Assembly (NCBI GenBank): GCA_937915485.1 | Contig: CALGII010000245.1 | Coordinates: forward strand, 1 to 10,710 | Direction of reading: 5' to 3' | Length of the DNA: 10,710 nucleotides | From: an uncultured Ignavibacteriota bacterium | GTDB taxonomy: Bacteria > Bacteroidota > Ignavibacteria > Tepidaquicellales > Tepidaquicellaceae | Shown: in pieces, positions 1-5,698 of the stretch | Layout: the number at the start of each line of letters is the position of its first letter | Numbering within the stretch: the stretch's first letter is position 1 | Translations under genes and position numbers: made by a program | The notes under the pieces: model-generated | What the model was told of the DNA's origin: nothing | Database searches by the model: none | Seen by the model: only the letters and a program-made list of their open reading frames with translations

Positions 1-518
1 TTGTGCGCTCCGTATTTTGATATGTTCTTCGAGCAGGGGCAAAGGGTCTTAACGGGCACCTGCACCGTCATTATCAAATCTTTCTTGTCGTTGTCCATTA
101 CGGCGTGAAACTTAATCCTGTAATCCATTAATGAAGGCTTGCCGCTCACGGGCGCTTTCTTTTCCTTGAAATACGGAAATTCGAGTTCGATGTGCGCGGA
201 CTTTGCCTTGAGTTTTTTCTGCATCTCGCCGAGTATCTCGTAAATTGAATCAATGTGAATTTCCCTTTTATTCATAAGCACTTCGACGAACCTGCTCATG
301 TGAGTGCCCTTGAACTCTTTCGGGAGGTCAACTGTCATTGATACCGTCGCTACAGTATGCTGTATGCCGCTGTCCGGGTCTTTGACCGTGATGGGATACT
401 TGAGATTCTTTATTCCTACTTTGTCTATAGGTATATTTCTTTTGTCTGATTGATTCTGAGTGTCCGGAAGCATTGATTTATTTATTCCTTCCTGTACGTG
501 AATTTCATTTTTAAACAT
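1..518 (-). CDS. folE2: GTP cyclohydrolase IB (FolE2), N-terminal part, cut by the window edge
   Basis: FolE2 converts GTP to 7,8-dihydroneopterin triphosphate, the first step of tetrahydrofolate (and queuosine precursor) synthesis, as a metal-dependent cytosolic enzyme unrelated in sequence to FolE. I translated 172 residues. Diagnostic stretches are VGIKNLKYPI (about 34-43), QHTVATVSMTVDLP (53-66), KGTHMSRFVE (70-79) and VKTLCPCSKNISKYGAH at the edge, which contains the conserved CPCSK cysteines (160 and 162). Family members are usually about 260-300 residues, so roughly the last third lies outside the window. The ATG at 516-518 is preceded on its strand by AAAGGA at a suitable distance, one of the few Shine-Dalgarno-like sites here. 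The Nudix gene ends 28 bases upstream on the same strand, so co-transcription is likely. Identification is firm. Confidence 0.95.
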   Translation of the reverse strand, partial: MFKNEIHVQEGINKSMLPDTQNQSDKRNIPIDKVGIKNLKYPITVKDPDSGIQHTVATVSMTVDLPKEFKGTHMSRFVEVLMNKREIHIDSIYEILGEMQKKLKAKSAHIELEFPYFKEKKAPVSGKPSLMDYRIKFHAVMDNDKKDLIMTVQVPVKTLCPCSKNISKYGAH

Positions 519-546
519 GATTTATCCTTTATATTTTTGAATCTTG

Positions 547-1020
547 TCATTCGGCTTCGATTGTGCATTCGAAAGGACTTTTGTCGCAGTCGATGTGAAC
601 GCTGAAAAATCTGCCGTTATTTTTTAGAACAAAATTCCAAATATAAAGTTTGTCGGTTTCGGGTATGTTTGAACTTAGAATATCCTTTTCGTTTATGAAA
701 GTGAATTTGCCTTCCTCGAATGAGGGCGGAAGCGATTCTATCGTGTGCCTGTAATCAAACAAGAACAGCATTATGTCTCCGATTTTCGGATAATTCTTTT
801 CAGTGATTATTCCTCTCAGGGTCCAGTCCGTTTCCGTCGATGATATGCCGCATTCTTCATTCGCCTCGCGAACAGCGCACTGAAAAGGAGATTCGGCTTC
901 GTGTACGTGTACTTTGCCGCCCGGAGGAGATAACAAACCCTTGTTGGGTTCGTTTAATCTTTCCAGCAGAAGGTACCCGCCTTGCGGGTTTTTAATATAA
1001 AGCAGTGTTGCTAAAACCAA
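547..1020 (-). CDS. Nudix hydrolase with a two-residue insertion in the Nudix box
   Basis: A 157-residue Nudix pyrophosphohydrolase, the family that cleaves nucleoside diphosphates linked to another group using Mg2+ bound by the Nudix helix. The N-terminus (VLATLLYIKNPQGGYLLLER) and the box GGK...ESP..CAVREANEECGI (about 34-59) resemble the 8-oxo-dGTP diphosphatase-like branch. The box should read GX5EX7REUXEEXGU; here a repeated Val-His (37-40) lengthens the first spacer from five to seven residues, caused by a 6-base tandem duplication at 901-912. The catalytic RE and EE are intact. The start is TTG: no in-frame ATG lies between it and the upstream stop, and relatives begin just before this ATL.Y motif. 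An 11-base direct repeat (1024-1034 and 1052-1062) lies upstream of the start. It sits between rpmG and folE2. Substrate is not determinable; oxidised dNTP clean-up or dihydroneopterin triphosphate hydrolysis are both possible. Confidence 0.85.
   Translation of the reverse strand: MVLATLLYIKNPQGGYLLLERLNEPNKGLLSPPGGKVHVHEAESPFQCAVREANEECGISSTETDWTLRGIITEKNYPKIGDIMLFLFDYRHTIESLPPSFEEGKFTFINEKDILSSNIPETDKLYIWNFVLKNNGRFFSVHIDCDKSPFECTIEAE
901..912. repeat. Perfect 6-base tandem duplication inside the Nudix box
   Basis: GTGTAC occurs twice in direct succession (901-906 and 907-912). On the minus strand it encodes Val-His-Val-His (residues 37-40 of the Nudix protein). Removing one unit restores the canonical GX5E spacing exactly, so the unit is best explained as a recent in-frame duplication. 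Confidence 0.9.
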
Positions 1021-1062
1021 TGTGAAATGAATTAAAAAGGGAAGGAATTAAGAAATGAATTA

Positions 1063-1242
1063 TTACTTCGCTTCCCTGTGTAATACGTGCTTTTTCGCGA
1101 ATTTATCGTACTTCTTAAGTTCGATTCTTTCCTTTGTGTTGTTTCTGTTCTTGTAAGAAACATATACACTCTTGCCTTTGTGTTCACCTTCGACGCTTAC
1201 GAGTTTGATTTTAATTCTTGCGCCTTCTTTTTTCTTTGCCAT
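1063..1242 (-). CDS. rpmG: 50S ribosomal protein L33
   Basis: This 59-residue basic protein is a component of the large ribosomal subunit near the E site. It starts MAKKKEGARIKIKLVSVEGE and carries the signature KNRNNTKERIELKKYDKFAKKH (about 31-52), ending LHREAK. It has no cysteines, so it is the zinc-free (C-minus) form of L33. Length is normal for the family (about 50-60 residues). The ATG at 1240-1242 is followed directly by the lysine-rich start typical of L33; no strong Shine-Dalgarno is visible upstream. The Nudix start codon lies 42 bases downstream on the same strand, and an exported protein gene ends about 83 bases upstream, so these genes may share a transcript. The overlapping plus-strand reading frame has no recognisable content. 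Confidence 0.95.
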   Translation of the reverse strand: MAKKKEGARIKIKLVSVEGEHKGKSVYVSYKNRNNTKERIELKKYDKFAKKHVLHREAK

Positions 1243-1325
1243 ATTGCTGTATTATATATTATTAATTTTAGATACAAAAAATAAATATATGAAAAATAAT
1301 TTTAAAAATCATTACAATTATTGCC

Positions 1326-1796
1326 TCAAAACCTGAAATCCACGCCGATTTCGGGCGAAAAGTTCCATCTGTTCCCTAAACCGAGCCTCCCGGTCAGGAA
1401 AATATTCTCCTCGTACTGATATCTTACCCCCCCGTGAGCGCTGTACCATCCTACCTTAAACTTGGCGTCCGCGCCCATGCATATGCCGAGGAACGGTGTA
1501 AATTTGCTTTCGCCTATGTTCCTGAAATTATAAGTAATCAGCCCGCCGATGAACGCGTCGCTTGCTATCGAACTACCGAGGTTCGCGTATTTCACCGCGA
1601 AACCCAGACCGATCAGACCCGAATAGACAGGGACAGTCTCGTGCTCGAAATAACCCGAGAAAAGAATAGCGGATTTGTCCGTGAGAATTGATATTCCGGG
1701 TCCTGCAAGATTATCGTTGAGCCTCAATTGCGCGTCTCCGGTTTTTGCGAACAGGAAAGAGAACAATAACGCCGCGATTACAAAAAAGATTTTCAT
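1326..1796 (-). CDS. Small exported beta-rich protein, probably outer-membrane barrel
   Basis: A 156-residue protein I do not recognise by family. Residues 1-22 form a clear signal peptide (Lys at 2, hydrophobic IFFVIAALLFSFLFA core, then TGDA before Gln23), so it is exported. The mature part alternates polar and hydrophobic residues with many glycines and aromatics (GLIGLGFAVKYANLG, GGLITYNF, GGVRYQYEENIFLTGRLGLG) and ends in GVDFRF. A C-terminal aromatic residue with this alternation is typical of the BamA beta-signal, so a small outer-membrane beta-barrel of about eight strands is a reasonable inference. It is divergent from thyX, with 85 bases between start codons, and lies upstream of rpmG. 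No ribosome binding site is apparent. A periplasmic beta-sandwich protein is the alternative. Confidence 0.65.
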   Translation of the reverse strand: MKIFFVIAALLFSFLFAKTGDAQLRLNDNLAGPGISILTDKSAILFSGYFEHETVPVYSGLIGLGFAVKYANLGSSIASDAFIGGLITYNFRNIGESKFTPFLGICMGADAKFKVGWYSAHGGVRYQYEENIFLTGRLGLGNRWNFSPEIGVDFRF

Positions 1797-1881
1797 AATG
1801 AATAATATAATTTTATTTAAAACATTTTTACGCTAATTTATCATTCATAATGCAAAATCGATAAAATATTATTTCTTGTAA
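1797..1881. promoter_or_regulatory. Divergent intergenic region between exported protein gene and thyX
   Basis: This short AT-rich gap separates two divergent start codons and must contain promoters for both directions unless transcription enters from farther away. I could not match a confident -33/-7 pair of the Bacteroidota type in it, and neither start has a Shine-Dalgarno. The call rests on gene arrangement only. Confidence 0.4.
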
Positions 1882-2604
1882 ATGGAGAAAAGCAAATTAT
1901 ATACACCGGTACTCGATAAAGGTTTCATAGAAGTCGTCGACCATCTCGGTTCCGACCTGACCGTCGTGAATTCCGCGAGGGTTTCATTCGGAAAGGCGAA
2001 GAAAGAATTTACGGAGCGCGACAGGGTGCTCGTAAAGTTTCTCGCTGAAAACAAGCACTACTCGCCTTTCAGGCACATCGTCGTCCAGTTTCACGTCAAG
2101 GCGCCTGAATTCGTCATGAGGCAATGGTACAAGCACGTAGTGGGGATTGAAACTACCTCGAGTTATCCCGCGAAGGACCACGCCTGGAATGAAATCAGCG
2201 GCAGGTATGTACCCGTTACGGACTTTTATACGCCTTCGGAATGGCGCGGACAGTCTGACGACAACAAGCAGGCTTCCGAAGGTGCAATCGAACAACAGGA
2301 CCGCGCGGACAGCCTTTTCCGGAACGCTATGTCTTCAATCATGGAATGTTACGAAGAACTTCTTGAACTCGGCGTGGCGAAGGAACAAGCAAGAATAATC
2401 CTTCCCCTGAACCAGTTCACCGAAGTTTACTGGACTGCTTCTTTTCAGGCGATAATGAATTTTATAGATTTGCGTGATGAAAAACACGCGCAGTGGGAAA
2501 TACGCCAGTACGCTGTAGCGATGAAAGAATTTATGTATGAACTTTTCCCCGAAACCACAAAAATCTGGTTCGAGGTTCACGGCAAGAATTCGGATAATTC
2601 ATAA
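1882..2604 (+). CDS. thyX: Flavin-dependent thymidylate synthase (ThyX)
   Basis: ThyX makes dTMP from dUMP with methylenetetrahydrofolate as carbon donor and FAD/NADPH as reductant, releasing tetrahydrofolate rather than dihydrofolate. The 240-residue protein has the FAD-binding region HYSPFRH (59-65) and a form of the ThyX motif: R80-Q-W-Y-K-H up to N103-E-I-S-G-R-Y109. Compared with the classic RHRxxSxNExSxRY there are about 16 extra residues (86-102 region), a variant I recall from other ThyX proteins. Further family stretches are WRGQSDDNKQ (121-130), ARIILPLNQFTEVYWTAS (170-187) and LRDEKHAQWEIRQYA (198-211). Length is typical. The ATG directly follows an in-frame TAA, which fixes the earliest possible start. 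A membrane protein gene begins 14 bases after its stop, implying an operon. Start context lacks a Shine-Dalgarno. Confidence 0.95.
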   Translation: MEKSKLYTPVLDKGFIEVVDHLGSDLTVVNSARVSFGKAKKEFTERDRVLVKFLAENKHYSPFRHIVVQFHVKAPEFVMRQWYKHVVGIETTSSYPAKDHAWNEISGRYVPVTDFYTPSEWRGQSDDNKQASEGAIEQQDRADSLFRNAMSSIMECYEELLELGVAKEQARIILPLNQFTEVYWTASFQAIMNFIDLRDEKHAQWEIRQYAVAMKEFMYELFPETTKIWFEVHGKNSDNS

Positions 2605-2618
2605 AATAATTTTAATAT

Positions 2619-3410
2619 ATGTTCCTGCTTAATCTGCCTCTGTGGGCGGCTCTGCTTTTGCTGCTTGTCATCGCCGTGCTCATATCTCATTACGGTATTA
2701 AATTGGTTCATAAATTCTACAAGTACGAACACCTGAAGGAAAGCCACGAGGTTTCAGGATTCATTTTTAACGCTTACGGACTTCTCTACGCTGTTGTGAT
2801 TGCGTTCGTAATATATATAAACTGGGGCGAATATAACGAAGCCCAGAGAAAGGTCTATGTCGAGATAAATTCCGCATCCAATCTGTTTCACAGCGCTCAG
2901 GGTTTTAATGATTCCGCGAAAAAAATTGTAATGGCGAATCTAATCGCATACACCGAAACCGTTTATTTCGACGATTTCAACGCGATGGAAAAACTGAACC
3001 GAAGCGAAAAGAACAGAACGGCTTACGATAGTCTCTGGGATTCTTTCTTTAGGATTGACCCGCAGGCCGCAGGAAATCAGGTCCTGTACGACAATTGCCT
3101 GTCGGAACTGAGAACACTCAGCGAAGCAAGAAGAATGAGGTATCACTATATGGAAAACACGATTCCAATCGTTATCTGGGTGGTGATGATTGTCGGATAT
3201 TTCATCGCTTTGATGTTCGCGTACCTGTTCGGAATGAAGTACAGGAATCCTTATCTGATTCTTCTGATCGCCTTCACATACATAAATATACTTATGCTTT
3301 ACCTGATTCTCGTTCTCGATTATCCGTTTACGGGCTACAGCGCGATATCGAAGGAGCCGTACGCGGTAATCCTTAACCATTTCAAGGAAGTTTTCTCGGC
3401 GATAAAATAG
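2619..3410 (+). CDS. DUF4239-like integral membrane protein
   Basis: A 263-residue inner-membrane protein with four predicted helices: about 7-27, 48-68, 181-204 and 210-233. The first pair is joined by a short polar segment and the second pair is separated from the first by a soluble region of about 110 residues, giving a two-plus-two layout. The stretch HEVSGFIFNAYGLLYAVVIA (43-62) followed by W69..YNEA (to 75) and a Glu-containing helix matches my recollection of the DUF4239 (bestrophin-like) family, whose members share distant similarity with bestrophin anion channels but lack a proven role. It follows thyX by 14 bases and is probably co-transcribed; the pairing gives no obvious functional link. 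Family call is from memory of the motif pattern, without a profile search. Confidence 0.75.
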   Translation: MFLLNLPLWAALLLLLVIAVLISHYGIKLVHKFYKYEHLKESHEVSGFIFNAYGLLYAVVIAFVIYINWGEYNEAQRKVYVEINSASNLFHSAQGFNDSAKKIVMANLIAYTETVYFDDFNAMEKLNRSEKNRTAYDSLWDSFFRIDPQAAGNQVLYDNCLSELRTLSEARRMRYHYMENTIPIVIWVVMIVGYFIALMFAYLFGMKYRNPYLILLIAFTYINILMLYLILVLDYPFTGYSAISKEPYAVILNHFKEVFSAIK

Positions 3411-3989
3411 TTCGAGACAATTCTCATAACTTGCTATTGTCTTAGAGTCGGAATACTGAATTAACCCGTTCAGAAAAATTTCTTTGGAATAAAATTTAAA
3501 TAAATTCTAATTGTTTTGTGTGTAATGAAAGATTATCCCCAACTTAATGCATTATAGTTGCTATTGAATACAGCAGACTTGTCGCTGAAAATAATTGTTT
3601 GATAAACGGGAAAATCCTTATTAAAACACAATTAAACATATGTTTATTTTAATGTCGGAGAAAAATCTCCCAATACAATGTTAATAACATATTCATTAAC
3701 TATAGCGGGATTTATACAGAAAGATATGAAATTGTTTTTTACTACTGAAAATATTAAAGGCGACTGACTTTATTATACACGAATTGCTAATTTTAAAAAA
3801 TAAACTTGCATTACGTTAAAATATTATATTTATCTTGCATCATTTAATAAATATACATAGATTCTAAAAGTTGCATAATGCGAAGTGGATTTCCCCTAAT
3901 CAAAACAAAGCATTGGAAACTGAAGACAACAACAAACGAACGTCAGTGAATTTCGAAACGAGAAATCAAAACCCGCAACGAATATTCAT

Positions 3990-4030
<41 letters not shown>

Positions 4031-4149
4031 ATCTTTTTATAGTAATAATTCTATTAAGAATAATGACTTGCCGGATAAAAACGGATTGTACAAAAAGCAT
4101 TTTTAATTTAATGGGTTCATAATATAATCGAAGAATATAAAATAACAGG

Positions 4150-4256
4150 AAATTTAATTTTGCAAATTATACTTTAAGTTTGAGCAAAGAAAGAAGTTCG
4201 GGGTTTGATTTAATAATCAAACAGTTAATACAAAGAAATTAGTTTATATACCATAG
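4150..4256 (+). pseudogene. Decayed 3' end of a T9SS type A sorting-domain gene
   Basis: Bases 4212-4256 read NNQTVNTKKLVYIP-stop, against NNQIVDTKKLVYIP-stop at the end of the gene at 4270; the 45 bases differ at five positions, three of them silent. Just upstream, in another frame, 4150-4203 read KFNFANYTLSLSKERSSG, which corresponds to VNFNF...KSSG of the intact domain. Between the two blocks 19 bases are missing compared with the intact gene, a frameshifting deletion. Farther upstream, fragments such as IKNNDLPDKNG (about 4053-4085) resemble the TxIxxxLPxxG part of sorting domains, so the remnant may reach back to about 4020, next to the microsatellite; that extension is weak. Interpretation: the tail of a dead paralogue, left by duplication or recombination. 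Confidence 0.65.
4203..4222. other. Perfect 8-bp inverted repeat with TAAT loop upstream of first propeller gene
   Basis: GTTTGATT (4203-4210) and AATCAAAC (4215-4222) are perfect inverse complements separated by TAAT. The element lies 47 bases before the ATG at 4270 and spans the deletion junction of the sorting-domain remnant. It is not followed by a T tract. It could be an mRNA leader hairpin, a protein-binding palindrome, or an accident of the deletion; nothing in the sequence decides. Confidence 0.5.
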
Positions 4257-4269
4257 AAAAAAACAGGTC

Positions 4270-5541
4270 ATGAAAAAAATAGCATTAGTTGTAATTGCAA
4301 TGGTAATAACACTCACGGCACTGAGCGTATATGCACAGTGGATACAGCAGGTATCGGGAACTACACAAAATTTACGCGACGTCGAATTTATGAACAGATA
4401 TACGGGCTGGATAGTCGGAGACGGCGGGACTATCTTAAAAACAACTAACGGGGGAACGAACTGGAATAATATCCCCAATCCCGCGACAGACAAGCTTTTT
4501 TTTAAAACTAGTATAATTGATTCCAATACCGTGTATGCTGTCGGTTGGTTTGAAACAATAATAAAAACAACAAACGGCGGAATAAACTGGATAGTAATTA
4601 AAAACGGACCATGGGGTGAAGGAAATTGTTATACGAGTTGTTTTTTCTTAGATCCGAGTTACGGTTTTGTTGTAGGTCAAACCCAAGTTGTTTGGAAAAC
4701 AACAAACGGCGGCTTGAATTTCTCCGGCGGATATTTAAGCGGCTCATTCTTCGATGTTTACTTTAAAAATTATAATGTTGGTATTGTAGCGGGAAGCGTT
4801 CTTGACTGCTATAAAACAACTGATGGCGGTGGAAATTGGGAATTATTGAGTTTCCCTGATAATTACATAGTATCACGTTTCTACAAAATTTCAATACTAA
4901 ATAATAACTGTTGGTTTATCGGCAATGACAGAAGGGTATTTTATTCCCCTAATTTTGGCAATACGTGGGATACTATAAGCAATGTTCCGTATATTTCACC
5001 GACAGGTACAATATATTGCAGCAGTTTTTCAGACTCATTAGTTGGTTGGACAGCGGGAGAATACAACAGACTATTTAAAACAACAAACGGCGGTTACAAC
5101 TGGGCGCAGGAGAATACAGGCGCCGGCACCTGGTTTTGGAGAGATATTTACAGTTACAATGATTCCATAGTGTGGGGAGTCGGCGGTGGCGGCAGAATAA
5201 TGCACACTACGAACGGAGGAGAGACGCTTGTAAGCAATCACAATAACTACACTAACATACCTAAGGATTTTAAGTTACATCAGAACTATCCTAACCCGTT
5301 CAATTCGGAAACTGTTATCAATTTTGAAATAAGTAGAGACGGAAGAGCAAAACTTATTGTTTACGATGTTTTAGGCAGGGAGATAGCAACACCGGTTAAT
5401 GAATACCTAACAAAAGGTATTCACAAAGTGAATTTCAATTTCGGAAGCACGGGACAAAAAAGTTCAGGAGGAATATATTTTTACACACTATATTTTAACA
5501 ATCAAATAGTTGATACAAAAAAATTAGTTTATATACCGTAG
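4270..5541 (+). CDS. T9SS-secreted seven-repeat Ycf48/BNR-type beta-propeller protein
   Basis: A 423-residue secreted protein. Residues 1-22 are a Sec signal peptide (MKKIALVVIAMVITLTALSVYA) with Gln23 as likely mature start. Residues about 25-325 contain seven copies of a blade motif of the form KTTNGGxNW (first at 56, last MHTTNGGETL at 311; mean spacing about 42 residues), with GW..G preceding several of them. This is the Ycf48/BNR type of repeat, and seven copies fit one seven-bladed propeller. Residues 336-423 are a T9SS type A sorting domain (LHQNYPNPFN...IVYDVLGREIATPVNEY...SSGGIYFYTL...TKKLVYIP), expected to be cleaved or anchored after export through the outer membrane. No enzymatic motif is seen; binding or adhesion is a guess. 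The ATG is followed by a proper signal peptide; upstream only a weak AGG is present. Its 3' end is duplicated as a remnant upstream. Confidence 0.9.
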   Translation: MKKIALVVIAMVITLTALSVYAQWIQQVSGTTQNLRDVEFMNRYTGWIVGDGGTILKTTNGGTNWNNIPNPATDKLFFKTSIIDSNTVYAVGWFETIIKTTNGGINWIVIKNGPWGEGNCYTSCFFLDPSYGFVVGQTQVVWKTTNGGLNFSGGYLSGSFFDVYFKNYNVGIVAGSVLDCYKTTDGGGNWELLSFPDNYIVSRFYKISILNNNCWFIGNDRRVFYSPNFGNTWDTISNVPYISPTGTIYCSSFSDSLVGWTAGEYNRLFKTTNGGYNWAQENTGAGTWFWRDIYSYNDSIVWGVGGGGRIMHTTNGGETLVSNHNNYTNIPKDFKLHQNYPNPFNSETVINFEISRDGRAKLIVYDVLGREIATPVNEYLTKGIHKVNFNFGSTGQKSSGGIYFYTLYFNNQIVDTKKLVYIP

Positions 5542-5597
5542 AAGAAAATACAAATTGATTAGAGCGCCTTAATAGAAAAGGACATTTTAAAATTAGA

Positions 5598-5676
5598 GAG
5601 AGAGTCAGAAATTATGAAACACACCTTGCCCGGGTATTCATAAATTCTTACCGAACGGTACGACTCTCTCATTTTT
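5598..5676 (+). other. Branched inverted-repeat element before the protease gene, possible terminator or leader
   Basis: Outer arms GAGAGAGTC (5598-5606) and GACTCTCTC (5662-5670) pair perfectly over 9 bp and the right arm is followed by ATTTTT. Immediately inside, AGAAATTATGAA (5607-5618) pairs with TTCATAAATTCT (5637-5648) with one mismatch, closing an 18-base loop containing CCCGGG. Between the inner and outer right arms, TACC (5649-5652) and GGTA (5657-5660) form a small side hairpin. Together they would fold as a three-way junction. It can act as an intrinsic terminator for the propeller gene ending at 5541 or as a leader for the protease gene starting at 5699. Folding was judged by eye. 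Confidence 0.6.
5614..5643 (+). other. Nine-codon mini-ORF in the protease leader with duplicated start context
   Basis: ATG at 5614 opens a reading frame MKHTLPGYS ending at TAA 5641-5643, lying inside the inner stem and loop of the branched element. Its start context ATTATGAAACACA (5611-5623) is repeated exactly at the real protease start (5696-5708), so both begin Met-Lys-His. It may be a leader peptide or just the product of a small duplication. Translation is unproven. Confidence 0.35.
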
Positions 5677-5698
5677 AAAACTAATAAATTCAAACATT

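Noticed and set aside
1087..1284. Plus-strand reading frame of 65 codons
   Set aside because: It lies opposite rpmG, which is unmistakable on the minus strand, and its hydrophobic translation is a by-product of that gene.
1840..1881. Bacteroidota-type promoter (TTG and TAnnTTTG boxes) before thyX
   Set aside because: Only partial matches could be found and none had convincing spacing, so no specific promoter is claimed.
3414..3443. Intrinsic terminator after the DUF4239-like gene
   Set aside because: The 7-bp stem has a 14-base loop and no T tract follows, so it does not meet the usual pattern.
3656..3669. GGAGA-AAAA-TCTCC hairpin in the long intergenic region
   Set aside because: A five-pair stem without a T tract or neighbouring gene start is likely to occur by chance in a region of this size.
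5596..5670. Miniature transposable element with terminal inverted repeats
   Set aside because: The arms are simple GA-rich sequence, no flanking target duplication is visible, and there is no second copy in the window; an RNA structure explains it better.
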